Shown: positions 26,294 through 34,658 of the stretch, one piece after another | Layout of the letters: each line of letters begins with the position of its first letter | How positions within the stretch are numbered: the first letter of the stretch is position 1 | Assembly: GCF_009928415.1 (NCBI RefSeq) | Contig: NZ_JAABNN010000004.1 | Location: 62,001 to 126,000 of the forward strand | Origin: Bacillus sp. USDA818B3_A | Lineage (GTDB): Bacteria > Bacillota > Bacilli > Bacillales > Cytobacillaceae | Reading direction: 5' to 3' | Length of the DNA: 64,000 nt | Position numbers and translations under genes: made by a program | Notes under the pieces: model-generated | Database searches by the model: none | Told to the model about the DNA's origin: nothing | Seen by the model: the letters and a program-made list of their open reading frames with translations, nothing else

Positions 26294-26311
26294 ATGTGAT
26301 TTACTTCACGA
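26294..26311. promoter_or_regulatory. Rex/Fnr-like operator 2 upstream of yumB
   Basis: TGTGATTTACTTCACG shares 13 of 16 positions with site 1, including both half-sites and the TACT spacer end. The whole divergent gap 26154-26613 is otherwise A/T-rich with no credible gene. Confidence 0.6.
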
Positions 26312-26613
26312 ATAGGAATAAAGAAAAAGAAATGACCATAAGTACATAGAGTAAGTGAGTCATTTAAATGAAAAAGAATGAATATTATGAATAGAGACAC
26401 ATTCACATAAGTGTACTTATTTTGTCACAAAAACTTAACAATATATCCACATTACATGTTATGCTACTTTCACGCTATTTTCAAGCAATTTTTATAAATA
26501 TTTTCGCGGTTTATACATCCAAAGATTCCCTTATCAAAAGATCCATACTTCATAACGATTTCATGTCATATGATATGGAATAAAGGTAGTTACAACTTGT
26601 TGGGGGGATACGA

Positions 26614-27612
26614 ATGCAAGAGGATCAAAAAATTTATGATATTACTATTATTGGCGGCGGTCCTACCGGTCTTTTTACAGCTTTTTATGGAGGCCTGAGA
26701 CAAGCGTCTGTTAAAATTATTGAAAGTCTGCCGCAGCTTGGCGGTCAATTATCCGCCCTATACCCCGAAAAATATATTTATGATGTAGCAGGTTTTCCAA
26801 AGATTCGCGCACAAGAATTGATCAATAATTTAAAAGAACAGATGGCTAAATTTGAACCGACAGTCGTTCTAGAGCAGTCTGTTGAGAAATTTGAAAAACA
26901 CAAAGATGGTTTGTTTAAATTAACAACGAATAAGGAAGTTCATTATACAAAATCTATTATTATAACGACTGGTAATGGTGCATTCCAACCGCGCCGCTTA
27001 GAGCTGGAGTGTGCCCGGCAATATGAGAATAGGAACCTTTATTACTTTATAGATGACTTAAACCAGTTACGAGGGCAAAAAGTGGTCGTCTTTGGCGGCG
27101 GGGATTCTGCCGTTGACTGGGCCTTAATGCTGGAGCCTATTGCTGAATCTGTAACAATTGTCCATCGCCGCGATAAATTCCGAGCCCATGAACACAGTGT
27201 AGAGAATCTCTATAACTCAAAGGTTGAAGTGAAAACCCCCTATGTTCCCGCCGACTTAATTGGTGACGATGAAGGGATTAAACAAGTGGTGCTTAAAACA
27301 GTAAAGGGGGAGGAAACCGAAATCATCGATGTGGATGCGGTCATTTGTAATTATGGATTTGTTTCTTCGCTTGGCCCGATCAAAGAGTGGGGACTTACCA
27401 TTGAAAAAAATTCAATTGTCGTTAATTCAAAAATGGAAACCAATATTCCAGGAATTTACGCAGCAGGTGACATTTGTACATATGCCGGAAAAGTTAAACT
27501 AATTGCCTGTGGATTTGGGGAAGCACCAACAGCCATTAATAATGCAAAATCCTTTATTGATCCAAAAGCAAAAATCCAGCCGCTCCATAGTTCGTCTATG
27601 TTTGATAAATAA
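26614..27612 (+). CDS. yumC: Ferredoxin/flavodoxin--NADP+ reductase, type 2
   Basis: A 332-residue flavoprotein of the thioredoxin-reductase-like FNR class. The FAD motif is [18 protein letters not shown], the NADPH motif [15 protein letters not shown] with [10 protein letters not shown], and the C-terminal FAD contact [13 protein letters not shown]. The CxxC redox centre of thioredoxin reductase is absent, as expected. YumC passes electrons between NADPH and ferredoxin or flavodoxin and is essential in B. subtilis. ATG 26614 follows TTGGGGGG. It is divergent from yumB and converges on yutM. Confidence 0.95.
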   Translation: MQEDQKIYDITIIGGGPTGLFTAFYGGLRQASVKIIESLPQLGGQLSALYPEKYIYDVAGFPKIRAQELINNLKEQMAKFEPTVVLEQSVEKFEKHKDGLFKLTTNKEVHYTKSIIITTGNGAFQPRRLELECARQYENRNLYYFIDDLNQLRGQKVVVFGGGDSAVDWALMLEPIAESVTIVHRRDKFRAHEHSVENLYNSKVEVKTPYVPADLIGDDEGIKQVVLKTVKGEETEIIDVDAVICNYGFVSSLGPIKEWGLTIEKNSIVVNSKMETNIPGIYAAGDICTYAGKVKLIACGFGEAPTAINNAKSFIDPKAKIQPLHSSSMFDK

Positions 27613-27616
27613 AAAA

Positions 27617-27678
27617 GCTCCGGCGCCCTAAAACAGGGCGCTGGAGCCGGAAAAGGCGTCTTTAGCCGGCGCCTTTTT
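27617..27678. terminator. Double hairpin and bidirectional terminator between yumC and yutM
   Basis: The first hairpin pairs CTCCGGCGCCCT with AGGGCGCTGGAG and resembles the dispersed AGCGGAAGCGCC family. The second pairs AAAAGGCG with CGCCTTTTT and gives the T-tails that end both convergent genes. Confidence 0.8.
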
Positions 27679-27687
27679 GTTCATTTC

Positions 27688-28053
27688 TTAACATTCCTCT
27701 GGTGTTCCAGCTGCTGTTGCCGTCCGGAATGATGAACCACAGCCGCATGAAGCGATGGCATTTGGATTATCGATGGTGAATCCGCCGCCCATCATGGATT
27801 CTTTATAATCAATTTTTGTACCTTGCAGGATTAGGGCACTTTCTTTATCAACGAGAACAGGAATTCCGTGCTGCTCAAATTGAAGGTCGTCTTCGTTTAC
27901 TTCATGGGCAAAACCCATTCCGTACGAAAGGCCGCTGCAGCCGCCTCCCTTTACACTCACTCGTAAAAAGGCACCTTCTTCTTCGTTATGCTTCATCATC
28001 TCTTTAATGTGTGAGATGGCCGCTTCGGTTAGAATGATAATTTCCTTGCTCAT
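27688..28053 (-). CDS. yutM: A-type iron-sulfur carrier (HesB/ErpA family, YutM)
   Basis: A 121-residue A-type carrier. The three cluster-binding Cys are visible in KGGGCSGLSYGMGF and the C-terminal IASCGCGSSF. Such proteins receive Fe-S clusters from the Suf scaffold (sufCDSUB in this window) and hand them to apo-enzymes such as LipA. ATG 28053 has GGAGG seven bases before; ATG 28056 is in frame but too close. Confidence 0.93.
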   Translation of the reverse strand: MSKEIIILTEAAISHIKEMMKHNEEEGAFLRVSVKGGGCSGLSYGMGFAHEVNEDDLQFEQHGIPVLVDKESALILQGTKIDYKESMMGGGFTIDNPNAIASCGCGSSFRTATAAGTPEEC

Positions 28054-28153
28054 CATAATTCCTCCTTCTTGAGGCTTTTAATATAGTATATACACGTGTG
28101 ATTGAAGACTCAACTAATTTAAATGCACTAATTTTTTAAAAAAAACATTATAT

Positions 28154-28179
28154 AAAAAGGAGCACGATTGCCCCTTTAT
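28154..28179 (-). terminator. Terminator of yuzB
   Basis: AAGGGGCA and TGCTCCTT pair with one mismatch around ATCG and are followed by a TTTTTA tail on the minus strand; it touches the stop at 28179. Confidence 0.7.
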
Positions 28180-28418
28180 TAAAACATCGGATTTTCATCC
28201 AGATATTGATAGATCTTTTCAACCAGATCGTCTGGTGTGTCCCCTGCCACCACTTCTCCATTAACTAAAGCATAAAGAGATAGCGCACATTTCCCGCAGT
28301 ACCCGAGACATCCGTATTCGATAATATCCAGATTAGGATCTCTTTGCAGTTTTTCCAGTGCTTTTTGTGCACCATTTGCCAGATTGCTTATACAAAATTC
28401 AATGATCGGCTTAATCAA
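28179..28418 (-). CDS. yuzB: YuzB family protein (thioredoxin-fold, Cys-rich)
   Basis: A 79-residue protein with [19 protein letters not shown], the conserved CxxxCxxC region of the DUF1450/YuzB family, plus an early Cys in IEFCISNLA. It resembles [2Fe-2S] thioredoxin-like ferredoxins but has no assigned function. TTG 28418 follows GAGGTG and gives a length like B. subtilis YuzB; GTG 28427 overlaps that site. Downstream lies its own terminator. Confidence 0.85.
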   Translation of the reverse strand: MIKPIIEFCISNLANGAQKALEKLQRDPNLDIIEYGCLGYCGKCALSLYALVNGEVVAGDTPDDLVEKIYQYLDENPMF

Positions 28419-28632
28419 TATTTTCACCTCTTAACACCCTTTAATCCTACTCTATTTAATTAAAACCGTCAAATACCATGTTTGTTATACCTTTGTCAAT
28501 ACCGAAGTGAAAAATGTTGTTGTTTTGCCACAATTTATATATACTCTAGATGTTAATGAGATAATATTATTCTACTATTTTATTTTTCAGTCATACTATT
28601 ACAAGCCTGTTAAAGCAAAGGGGTAAATAACC

Positions 28633-29697
28633 ATGAAAAACCTTGTTATTCTCGGCGGCGGCTATGGCGGAATGAAAATCTTACATGAACTGCTTCCCAA
28701 CTTGCCCGAAGATGTCACCATCACCCTCGTCGACCGTGTTCCATATCACTGCTTAAAAACCGAATATTATGCTTTAGCTGCCGGGACTATTTCTGATAAA
28801 GAAATACGTGTTGCTTTTCCCGAACATCCGCGTCTAAAGATTAAATATGGAGAGGTAATTGGAATTGATACTAAACATAATCAAGTGAATCTAAAGGATA
28901 CCTCTTCCTTTCACTATGATGATTTAGTCATCGGCCTTGGCTGCGAAGATAAGTACCACGATGTCCCAGGAGCGTCTGAATTTACCTATAGTATTCAATC
29001 GATTGAAAAGGCCCGGCTTACCTACTCGGTCTTAAATAACCTTGGTCCCGGCTCTGTCGTTGGAATTGTCGGGGCTGGCTTAAGCGGGGTTGAATTAGCA
29101 AGTGAGTTAAGTGAAAGCCGTGAAGATCTTAAGATTAAATTATTTGATAGAGGCAAACATATCTTATCCTCATTTCCTGAGAGATTAAGCAAGTATGTTG
29201 AAAACTGGTTTGTCCGGAATAATGTTGAGATTATTAATCAATCCAATATTACGAAAGTAGAAGATAAGCGTTTATATAATCACGATGTGCCAATTGATTG
29301 CGATGTGATTGTATGGACAGCAGGCATTCAAGCCAATCAAATCATTCGGCAAATGGACGGTGAAAAAGACCGCTTAGGCAGGATGATTGTCACCCCCCGC
29401 CATCACTTACCGAATGATGAACATGTCTTTATTGTGGGTGACTGTGCCCATTCGCCCCATGCCCCGAGTGCGCAGCTAGCAGAGGGACAGGCAGAACAGG
29501 TTGTCGAAGTACTAAAAAGACGCTGGAACGGTGAACCACTTCCAGAAGCTTTCCCGCCTATTAAATTGAAAGGTGTCCTCGGCTCGCTTGGGAAAAAGCA
29601 AGGTTTTGGAGTGATGGCCGACCGTGCGATTACAGGCCGGGTAGCCCGTCTGTTAAAATCAGGGATACTGTGGTTATATAAGTTTCATAATGGTTAA
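28633..29697 (+). CDS. yutJ: NADH dehydrogenase-like FAD oxidoreductase YutJ
   Basis: A 354-residue pyridine-nucleotide-disulfide oxidoreductase related to type II NADH dehydrogenase. The FAD motif is LVILGGGYGGMKIL, the NADH motif VVGIVGAGLSGVELASEL, and the second FAD stretch VFIVGDCAHSPHAPS. It is shorter than YumB and lacks a clear membrane-binding C-terminus. Electron acceptor unknown. ATG 28633 follows AAAGGGG. Downstream is the large palindromic repeat. Confidence 0.9.
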   Translation: MKNLVILGGGYGGMKILHELLPNLPEDVTITLVDRVPYHCLKTEYYALAAGTISDKEIRVAFPEHPRLKIKYGEVIGIDTKHNQVNLKDTSSFHYDDLVIGLGCEDKYHDVPGASEFTYSIQSIEKARLTYSVLNNLGPGSVVGIVGAGLSGVELASELSESREDLKIKLFDRGKHILSSFPERLSKYVENWFVRNNVEIINQSNITKVEDKRLYNHDVPIDCDVIVWTAGIQANQIIRQMDGEKDRLGRMIVTPRHHLPNDEHVFIVGDCAHSPHAPSAQLAEGQAEQVVEVLKRRWNGEPLPEAFPPIKLKGVLGSLGKKQGFGVMADRAITGRVARLLKSGILWLYKFHNG

Positions 29698-29726
29698 AAA
29701 TAAAGCGAAGAACAGCTCTGAACGTA

Positions 29727-30013
29727 ACAAAAGAAGCATTCCAACTATGAAGAGGGCACTGAAAAAGTCCTTTAAATTTAGGGTGTGTGTCTAAATGAGG
29801 CTGTTGATTTCCGTTCCAGGCGGCTTCGCTTTCCGCGGGCGTGCCGGGGAGCCTCCTCGGCGCATTGGCGCCTGCGGGGTCTCCCCTGCCCCGTACTCCC
29901 GCAGGAGTCTTCGCCGCCTTCCACTCCAATCAACAGTGTTCTTTTACACAGGCTAAATTTTAATAAAATGGATTTTTTCAGTGCCTTTACTATGAATGGA
30001 ATGCTTCTTTTAC
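29727..30013. repeat. Nested palindromic element of about 285 bp
   Basis: Outer arms AAAAGAAGCATTCC and GGCACTGAAAAA (29728-29770) recur inverted at 29975-30012. Inside, GTTGATT...AGGCGGC (29802-29823) pairs with GCCGCC...AATCAAC near 29912-29935, enclosing a GC-rich core with GGGGAG/CTCCCC and GGCGC/GCGCC. It fills the gap between yutJ and yuzD and overlaps the yuzD stop. There is no transposase; it looks like a non-autonomous element or a repeat that has captured a second one. Confidence 0.8.
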
Positions 30014-30336
30014 TTTGCTATGTAACCATATTTCTCAAGTTCAGCAAAAATTGTTTTTAGTCGAGGATTACCTTCTCCAACAATTTTTTCATTAATGACG
30101 ACCACTGGATAAAATAAATCTTCTTCAAGCACCCTTTTCGCAAAGGTTAATTTTTCGCTGTCACCCGATGGTTGAAATATATCCACATACGACATTTTTA
30201 CAGGCTGATTGGGAAACTTCCTGGCAATAGCGGCTTCAAGCCACTCAAAAGTCTCTTTTGATGACGGTAAATTCACACAACTTGGACATAAGGTTTCAGC
30301 CCCATACAGGATTATTTCCACTTCTTTCATTCCCAT
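30010..30336 (-). CDS. yuzD: YuzD family protein (DUF1462)
   Basis: A 108-residue thioredoxin-fold-like protein. The N-terminal segment IILYGAETLCPSCVNLPSSK has a CxxC, followed by FEWLEAAIARKFPNQP and FYPVVVINEKIVGEGNP, the pattern of the DUF1462/YuzD family with glutaredoxin-like layout. Its place beside yutI, yutJ and yuzB matches B. subtilis. ATG 30336 is chosen, with AGGA nine bases before; ATG 30345 and 30330 are in-frame alternatives. The stop codon lies in the outer arm of the palindromic element. Confidence 0.85.
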   Translation of the reverse strand: MGMKEVEIILYGAETLCPSCVNLPSSKETFEWLEAAIARKFPNQPVKMSYVDIFQPSGDSEKLTFAKRVLEEDLFYPVVVINEKIVGEGNPRLKTIFAELEKYGYIAK

Positions 30337-30486
30337 TCTAATCATTCCTGCCTTTTTCTTTTATTTTAAACGATAGGAAAAATTTTCACTAAAAATAAGG
30401 GTATAAAACTGTATTTTCCTAATTTCTGAGAATGGATTTTTAGCACTTATCGCATTATAATATAATTAGGAAAGGAGTCGATTAAT

Positions 30487-30726
30487 ATGGCAACAGAAAC
30501 TCAAATTTTTGAACAAGTTCAAGAAGTATTAGATAAATTACGTCCATTTCTTCTTCGCGATGGTGGAGATTGTGAATTAGTAGATGTGGAGGATGGCATT
30601 GTTAAGCTTCGCCTATTAGGTGCTTGCGGCAGCTGCCCAAGTTCTACAATCACACTTAAAGCGGGCATTGAGAGAGCTCTTCTTGAAGAAGTTCCTGGAA
30701 TTGTGGAAGTAGAGCAGGTATTCTAA
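30487..30726 (+). CDS. yutI: NifU-like Fe-S cluster protein YutI
   Basis: A 79-residue NifU C-terminal domain protein. The motif [16 protein letters not shown] carries the cluster-binding CxxC, preceded by [14 protein letters not shown]. It probably delivers or stores [4Fe-4S] clusters alongside YutM and Suf. ATG 30487 follows AAAGGAG. An A/T-rich region with overlapping TATAAT words lies just upstream. It converges on the 2-hydroxyacid dehydrogenase with a shared terminator. Confidence 0.94.
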   Translation: MATETQIFEQVQEVLDKLRPFLLRDGGDCELVDVEDGIVKLRLLGACGSCPSSTITLKAGIERALLEEVPGIVEVEQVF

Positions 30727-30731
30727 AATGC

Positions 30732-30768
30732 TAAAAAGCGATTGCCGAAATCGGCAGTCGCTTTTCTT
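30732..30768. terminator. Bidirectional terminator between yutI and the dehydrogenase gene
   Basis: AAAAAGCGATTGCCGA and TCGGCAGTCGCTTTT form a long stem with one mismatch around a tight loop; T-runs flank both sides. Confidence 0.9.
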
Positions 30769-30769
30769 T

Positions 30770-31765
30770 TTATTTCAAACCTTTAACTAAGGGCCGCCAG
30801 TCTTTGTTAACCAATGTTTTCGGTTCTTTTTCCTCCAATACAGCGATAATATTTTCGATACAGAGCTGAATCATTGCTGTTCTTGTTTCTACGCTTGAAC
30901 TGCCGATATGCGGAAGGGCAACGACATTAGGGAGCTTTACTAATGGATGGTCTGAAGAAATAGGCTCTTTTTGGAATACATCAAGGCCAGCTCCTGCAAT
31001 CTCTCCTGCCTCAAGGGCTTCTTGTAAGGCCTGTTCATCAACGACTGCCCCTCTAGATACATTAATAAAAATGGCCGACGGCTTCATTTTTTGGAAGACT
31101 TCACGGGTAAACAGATTTTTTGTTTCATGTGTGAGCGGGGTAAGACACACTATGAAATCTGACTTTTCCACAAGTTCATCAAAAGATGAATATTGAACAC
31201 CAAGTTGCTTTTCTGCCTCAGGTTTTCTTGTCCGGTTATAATACAGAGTGTTCATGTCAAAACCCGTTGCCCGTTTTGCAACCGTTTCCCCAATTCTCCC
31301 CATCCCTACAATTCCAAGCGTTTTATGGTGAATATCAGTACCGGCCATAAGGAAAGGATTCCAAGCAAGCCATTTCCCCTCTTTAACAAACTCGGCAGCT
31401 TCGATCATCCTGCGCGCAGCCGCCATTAAGAGGGCAAAGGCAAGATCCGCTGTCGTATCGGTAAGTACATCTGGAGTATTGCAAACGGCAATTCCTTTTT
31501 TACTCGCCGTTTCTAAATCAATATTATTAAACCCAACTGCAAGGTTTGCCACAACCTTTAGATGGTTACCTGCCGTTAGGACCTGATCATCAATTGAGTC
31601 TGCAAGTACGGTGAATAAAGCATTTGCTTTTTTGGCTTCTTCCAATAAGACATCTCTTGGTACCGGGATATCATCATGTTCCCACATATTCACGTTGAAT
31701 TTTTCCTGCAATGGTTTCACAAGTGCTTCAGGGAGCTTTCTTGTTATATAGACATAGGGCTTCAT
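30770..31765 (-). CDS. D-2-hydroxyacid dehydrogenase (glyoxylate/D-glycerate type)
   Basis: A 331-residue NAD(P)-dependent D-isomer-specific 2-hydroxyacid dehydrogenase. Motifs: VANLAVGFNNIDL, the cofactor loop LGIVGMGRIGETVAKRA, catalytic Arg in INVSRGAVVDE, Glu in GLDVFQKEP and His in VALPHIGSSS. It is closest in pattern to glyoxylate/hydroxypyruvate reductases such as B. subtilis YvcT. ATG 31765 (MKPYVYIT) is preferred over 31777. It shares strand and spacing with yutH but a cotranscript is not certain. Confidence 0.9.
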   Translation of the reverse strand: MKPYVYITRKLPEALVKPLQEKFNVNMWEHDDIPVPRDVLLEEAKKANALFTVLADSIDDQVLTAGNHLKVVANLAVGFNNIDLETASKKGIAVCNTPDVLTDTTADLAFALLMAAARRMIEAAEFVKEGKWLAWNPFLMAGTDIHHKTLGIVGMGRIGETVAKRATGFDMNTLYYNRTRKPEAEKQLGVQYSSFDELVEKSDFIVCLTPLTHETKNLFTREVFQKMKPSAIFINVSRGAVVDEQALQEALEAGEIAGAGLDVFQKEPISSDHPLVKLPNVVALPHIGSSSVETRTAMIQLCIENIIAVLEEKEPKTLVNKDWRPLVKGLK

Positions 31766-31845
31766 ATCCTGCCACATCCTTTGCTGTTTTATATTTTAAG
31801 TGTACCATAATTTCCCGTTTTGCTCCCTTTAATAACAAGTCTGAT

Positions 31846-32862
31846 TTAAACGGAATAGAGCCAATCCAGCGGCGGCAGGTGCAGCTGTTTTAAAGGTGCC
31901 CCAGATATTTGATAGAATTCTGCCAAAAAACGCTCATAATCGCCCGATTGTCGTAATATTTTACTTAACCGTTCTTCCAATACTTTCTTTTCCTGTTCTG
32001 AGCGGGTGATATAATAGGTTTCAATGCACTCAAAATAGTGAAGCGGAAAAACCAAACGTGCATATAACAGGCGCCAAGAGAAGGAAGATAAGGGAGCAAT
32101 ACTCTGATACTCGTCATAAAAATTTCTTAACTCGATATGATAGGTTTGGATATTGCGAAAATACCTTGCCCGCGTCCATTCAGCCAAATCTCGGCTTCGA
32201 TGATCAAAAACCCAGTCAAATGGACTTTTAATCATATACTGGTCATAAGGTCCCCATGTTTTATTCGTAAACCGTTCATGACAAACAGTACCGCTATCTT
32301 CCTCGCGCGGTTCATCATCTATTTCCGTATCGACTAAATATTGAATCGCGTTTTCAGTTAATCCAAGATAATACGGGAACGAATCAATAAACATTCGTTC
32401 AAACTCATCTTCCGGTGTTTGAAATAACAGCCCGTTCCACACCTTTTCCATTTGTTCCAAACGCTTTTCCCATAAGCCTTTCCATTGGCCCATTCGGCTC
32501 GACCTTTCGATTTGAAAAGGTACTCTCCTTCCCCGTTCATGGAACCTTGCTAATTTTCGGCCTAACTTTATTTTTGGATGGGATGCCATTTGCCGATTCG
32601 CTAAAACACAATATTGATTCTGTTCCCATGTGGTAATCAGGTTCCCTTCTTTTGAGGGAAGGAAAATGGGTACATTCTGGTCTCCATAATTTCGTAAGTG
32701 TTCCGCAATTTTTTCCAGTTCGGTAATATCCTCTTCTCCTTTTCCGCCTGGTTTTGAAACCAGATAAAGCCAGCCATTTCCCCTCAAAGCATCATATATA
32801 TCCAGCTTCACATATTCTTCTACGGTAATCCCATATTGATTCTCGAGCATTTTTCGAAGCAT
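31846..32862 (-). CDS. yutH: Spore coat protein YutH (CotS-like kinase fold)
   Basis: A 338-residue protein of the CotS/YutH family, related in fold to choline/aminoglycoside kinases. It begins MLRKMLENQYGITVEEYVKL and ends in LKQLHLPPLDWL. The Brenner-type catalytic region is reduced: VCHERFTNKTWG and SPFDWVFDHRSRDLAEW stand where a kinase would have HGD and DxD motifs, so activity is doubtful. YutH is a spore coat component in B. subtilis. ATG 32862 follows GGGGTG. Confidence 0.87.
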   Translation of the reverse strand: MLRKMLENQYGITVEEYVKLDIYDALRGNGWLYLVSKPGGKGEEDITELEKIAEHLRNYGDQNVPIFLPSKEGNLITTWEQNQYCVLANRQMASHPKIKLGRKLARFHERGRRVPFQIERSSRMGQWKGLWEKRLEQMEKVWNGLLFQTPEDEFERMFIDSFPYYLGLTENAIQYLVDTEIDDEPREEDSGTVCHERFTNKTWGPYDQYMIKSPFDWVFDHRSRDLAEWTRARYFRNIQTYHIELRNFYDEYQSIAPLSSFSWRLLYARLVFPLHYFECIETYYITRSEQEKKVLEERLSKILRQSGDYERFLAEFYQISGAPLKQLHLPPLDWLYSV

Positions 32863-33108
32863 GTTAGCACCCCGCCCTAGTTTCCTTTTCTTACCTTATG
32901 TATATGTGCACAATCTAAAAACTAGTTGTTATAAAAAGAGGCGAATGCCCCGAAATAAGATTGGGAAAAATAACATTTTGTTTAGGCAGGAGGCACTAAG
33001 CTGCATAATTTCGTAAAAAAAGTATATATATATTGAAAATAGAAAGTGCTGGAGCTAAGTTCAAATCAGTATCTCAAATTATTTCACAAGGAAAAGGTGA
33101 TAAGTCAA

Positions 33109-33624
33109 ATGGCAGACAACAAAAAAGTAGACCTAACTGAAGAAACGGCACGAAAATGGTTAAAAGAAAGAGGAGTAGAAGTTAAAGATATTGCGGATTT
33201 AGTCTTCTTTTTACAAGAAAAGTATCATAAAAATTTAAAAATGGAAGATTGTATTTCCAATGTAGAACGTGTTCTTTCCAAACGAGAAGTACAAAATGCC
33301 ATTCTTACAGGGATACAGCTTGATGTCCTGGCTGAAAAAGGCCTGCTTGAAGAGCCGCTTCAATCCATTATCGGGACGGACGAAAGCCTTTATGGTGTAG
33401 ATGAAATCCTTGCCTTTTCAATTGTAAATGTTTATGGTTCAATTGGTTTTACCAATTATGGATACATTGATAAATTAAAGCCAGGAATCCTCGCTCATCT
33501 GAATGATAAATCGACCGGAGAATGCCATACATTCCTGGATGATATCGTCGGTGCCATTGCAGCGGCAGCCTCAAGCAGACTTGCCCATCGCGCCGCTCAT
33601 GCAGAAGAAGAGGAAAAGGATTAA
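33109..33624 (+). CDS. yutG: Phosphatidylglycerophosphatase A-like protein YutG
   Basis: A 171-residue PgpA-family protein. It begins with a helical segment (RKWLKERGVEVKDIADLVFF) and carries DEILAFSIVNVYGSIGFTNYG, then the acidic CHTFLDDIVGAIAAAASSRL typical of the family. The family dephosphorylates phosphatidylglycerophosphate or is a soluble homologue of it; no strong membrane helix is seen here. ATG 33109 has AGGTGAT upstream; the open frame to 33046 adds residues without a ribosome site. A dispersed hairpin repeat follows. Confidence 0.85.
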   Translation: MADNKKVDLTEETARKWLKERGVEVKDIADLVFFLQEKYHKNLKMEDCISNVERVLSKREVQNAILTGIQLDVLAEKGLLEEPLQSIIGTDESLYGVDEILAFSIVNVYGSIGFTNYGYIDKLKPGILAHLNDKSTGECHTFLDDIVGAIAAAASSRLAHRAAHAEEEEKD

Positions 33625-33629
33625 CAAGA

Positions 33630-33752
33630 ACAAAAGCGCAAGCGCCTTGAACAGCCCCGACAAGCATAAGACGAGCCGGCCGAAAGGTTGCTTTTTAACC
33701 TTTTGGTCGGATTGGCTTATGACCTCGAGGGGCTAGGCGCTGGAGCTGGACG
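33630..33752 (+). repeat. Full-length copy of the dispersed hairpin family
   Basis: Nested arms pair AGCGCCT/AGGCGCT, AGCCCC/GGGGCT, ATAAG/CTTAT and CCGAAAGGTT/AACCTTTTGG around a T-rich loop. Layout matches the full copy at 21534-21655, with changed but still complementary inner arms. It lies directly after yutG and could act as its terminator, though no clean T-tail follows. Confidence 0.88.
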
Positions 33753-33795
33753 TCGACAGTCCTTTGTTTAACAGTTATCCACAAGCGTTCCTAGA

Positions 33796-33833
33796 CGATT
33801 AAAAAGGGATGGATTATTTCCATCCCTTTTCTA
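33796..33833 (-). terminator. Terminator overlapping the yutF stop
   Basis: AAAAGGGATGGA and TCCATCCCTTTTT form a 12-bp stem around a short A/T loop with a T-tail on the minus strand. The stop codon at 33814 lies in the loop side of the stem. Confidence 0.9.
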
Positions 33834-34593
33834 TTTCCCATTCATCTAATGAATCAATAGAATACGTTGGCTTTTGATCATATCCTGCCAGTAATTCCTT
33901 TGTGGTCACCCCTGTATGGACAAGTAATGTATCCATTCCGGCATTCATTCCAGCTAAGATATCTGTATCATAATAATCGCCAACCATTAACGTCTCTTCT
34001 TTAGCCGTACCTAAAACCTTCAACGCTTGCTCCATAATAATTGCTTCAGGCTTACCGATAAAGGTCGGTTTCGTTTGTGTCGAAACGGCAATAACGGAAG
34101 TAAGTGAACCATTTCCTGGAACTAGCCCTCTCTCTGTAGGAATGGCGATATCTCCATTTGTCGAGATAAACTTTGCCCCATTACGAACCGCAAGGCAGGC
34201 AACCGCTAACTTTTCATAACTGATTTCACGGTCAATCCCGATCACAACGAAATCGGCATCTTCCCCTGCAAGTCTAAATCCTTTTTCTTTAATGGCAGAC
34301 TGAAGGCCGTCTTCTCCAATTAAATAAACCGAGGCATCTTTATCCTGTTCATATATATAATTGGCCGTCGCTTGACTTGTCGTAAAAACAAGTTGTTCTT
34401 CTGCCGGGATATCAAAACCATTTAACTTATCCGCCACCTGTAAGGGAGTACGAGATGAGTTATTCGTAACAAATAAATAAGGAATATGGTTATCCCTTAA
34501 TTTTTTCACAAAATCTGATGCTGCCTCAATTCGTTCTGTTCCTTTATACATCGTTCCGTCTAAATCAATCAGGTATCCTTTATATTGTTTCAT
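33814..34593 (-). CDS. yutF: HAD-superfamily phosphatase YutF (NagD/IIA type)
   Basis: A 259-residue HAD IIA phosphatase. Motif I is LIDLDGTMYKG, motif II the VTNNSSR segment, the lysine is in TFIGKPEAIIM, and motif IV is MVGDYYDTDILAGMNAG. A type-II cap lies between motifs II and III. NagD-like enzymes dephosphorylate small sugar or nucleotide phosphates; the substrate is unknown. ATG 34593 has GAGGAG 12 bases upstream, a long spacing. It follows yutE in the same direction. Confidence 0.92.
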   Translation of the reverse strand: MKQYKGYLIDLDGTMYKGTERIEAASDFVKKLRDNHIPYLFVTNNSSRTPLQVADKLNGFDIPAEEQLVFTTSQATANYIYEQDKDASVYLIGEDGLQSAIKEKGFRLAGEDADFVVIGIDREISYEKLAVACLAVRNGAKFISTNGDIAIPTERGLVPGNGSLTSVIAVSTQTKPTFIGKPEAIIMEQALKVLGTAKEETLMVGDYYDTDILAGMNAGMDTLLVHTGVTTKELLAGYDQKPTYSIDSLDEWEIEKGWK

Positions 34594-34658
34594 TTATAAA
34601 AATCGCTCCTCAAAAAATTGGTAACTAGAAAAGAAATTGACCGCGGATAGAGTCAGTA

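Noticed and set aside
29630-29929. Plus- or minus-strand ORFs across the yutJ-yuzD gap
   Set aside because: They are readings through a GC-rich palindrome; no start signals or families.
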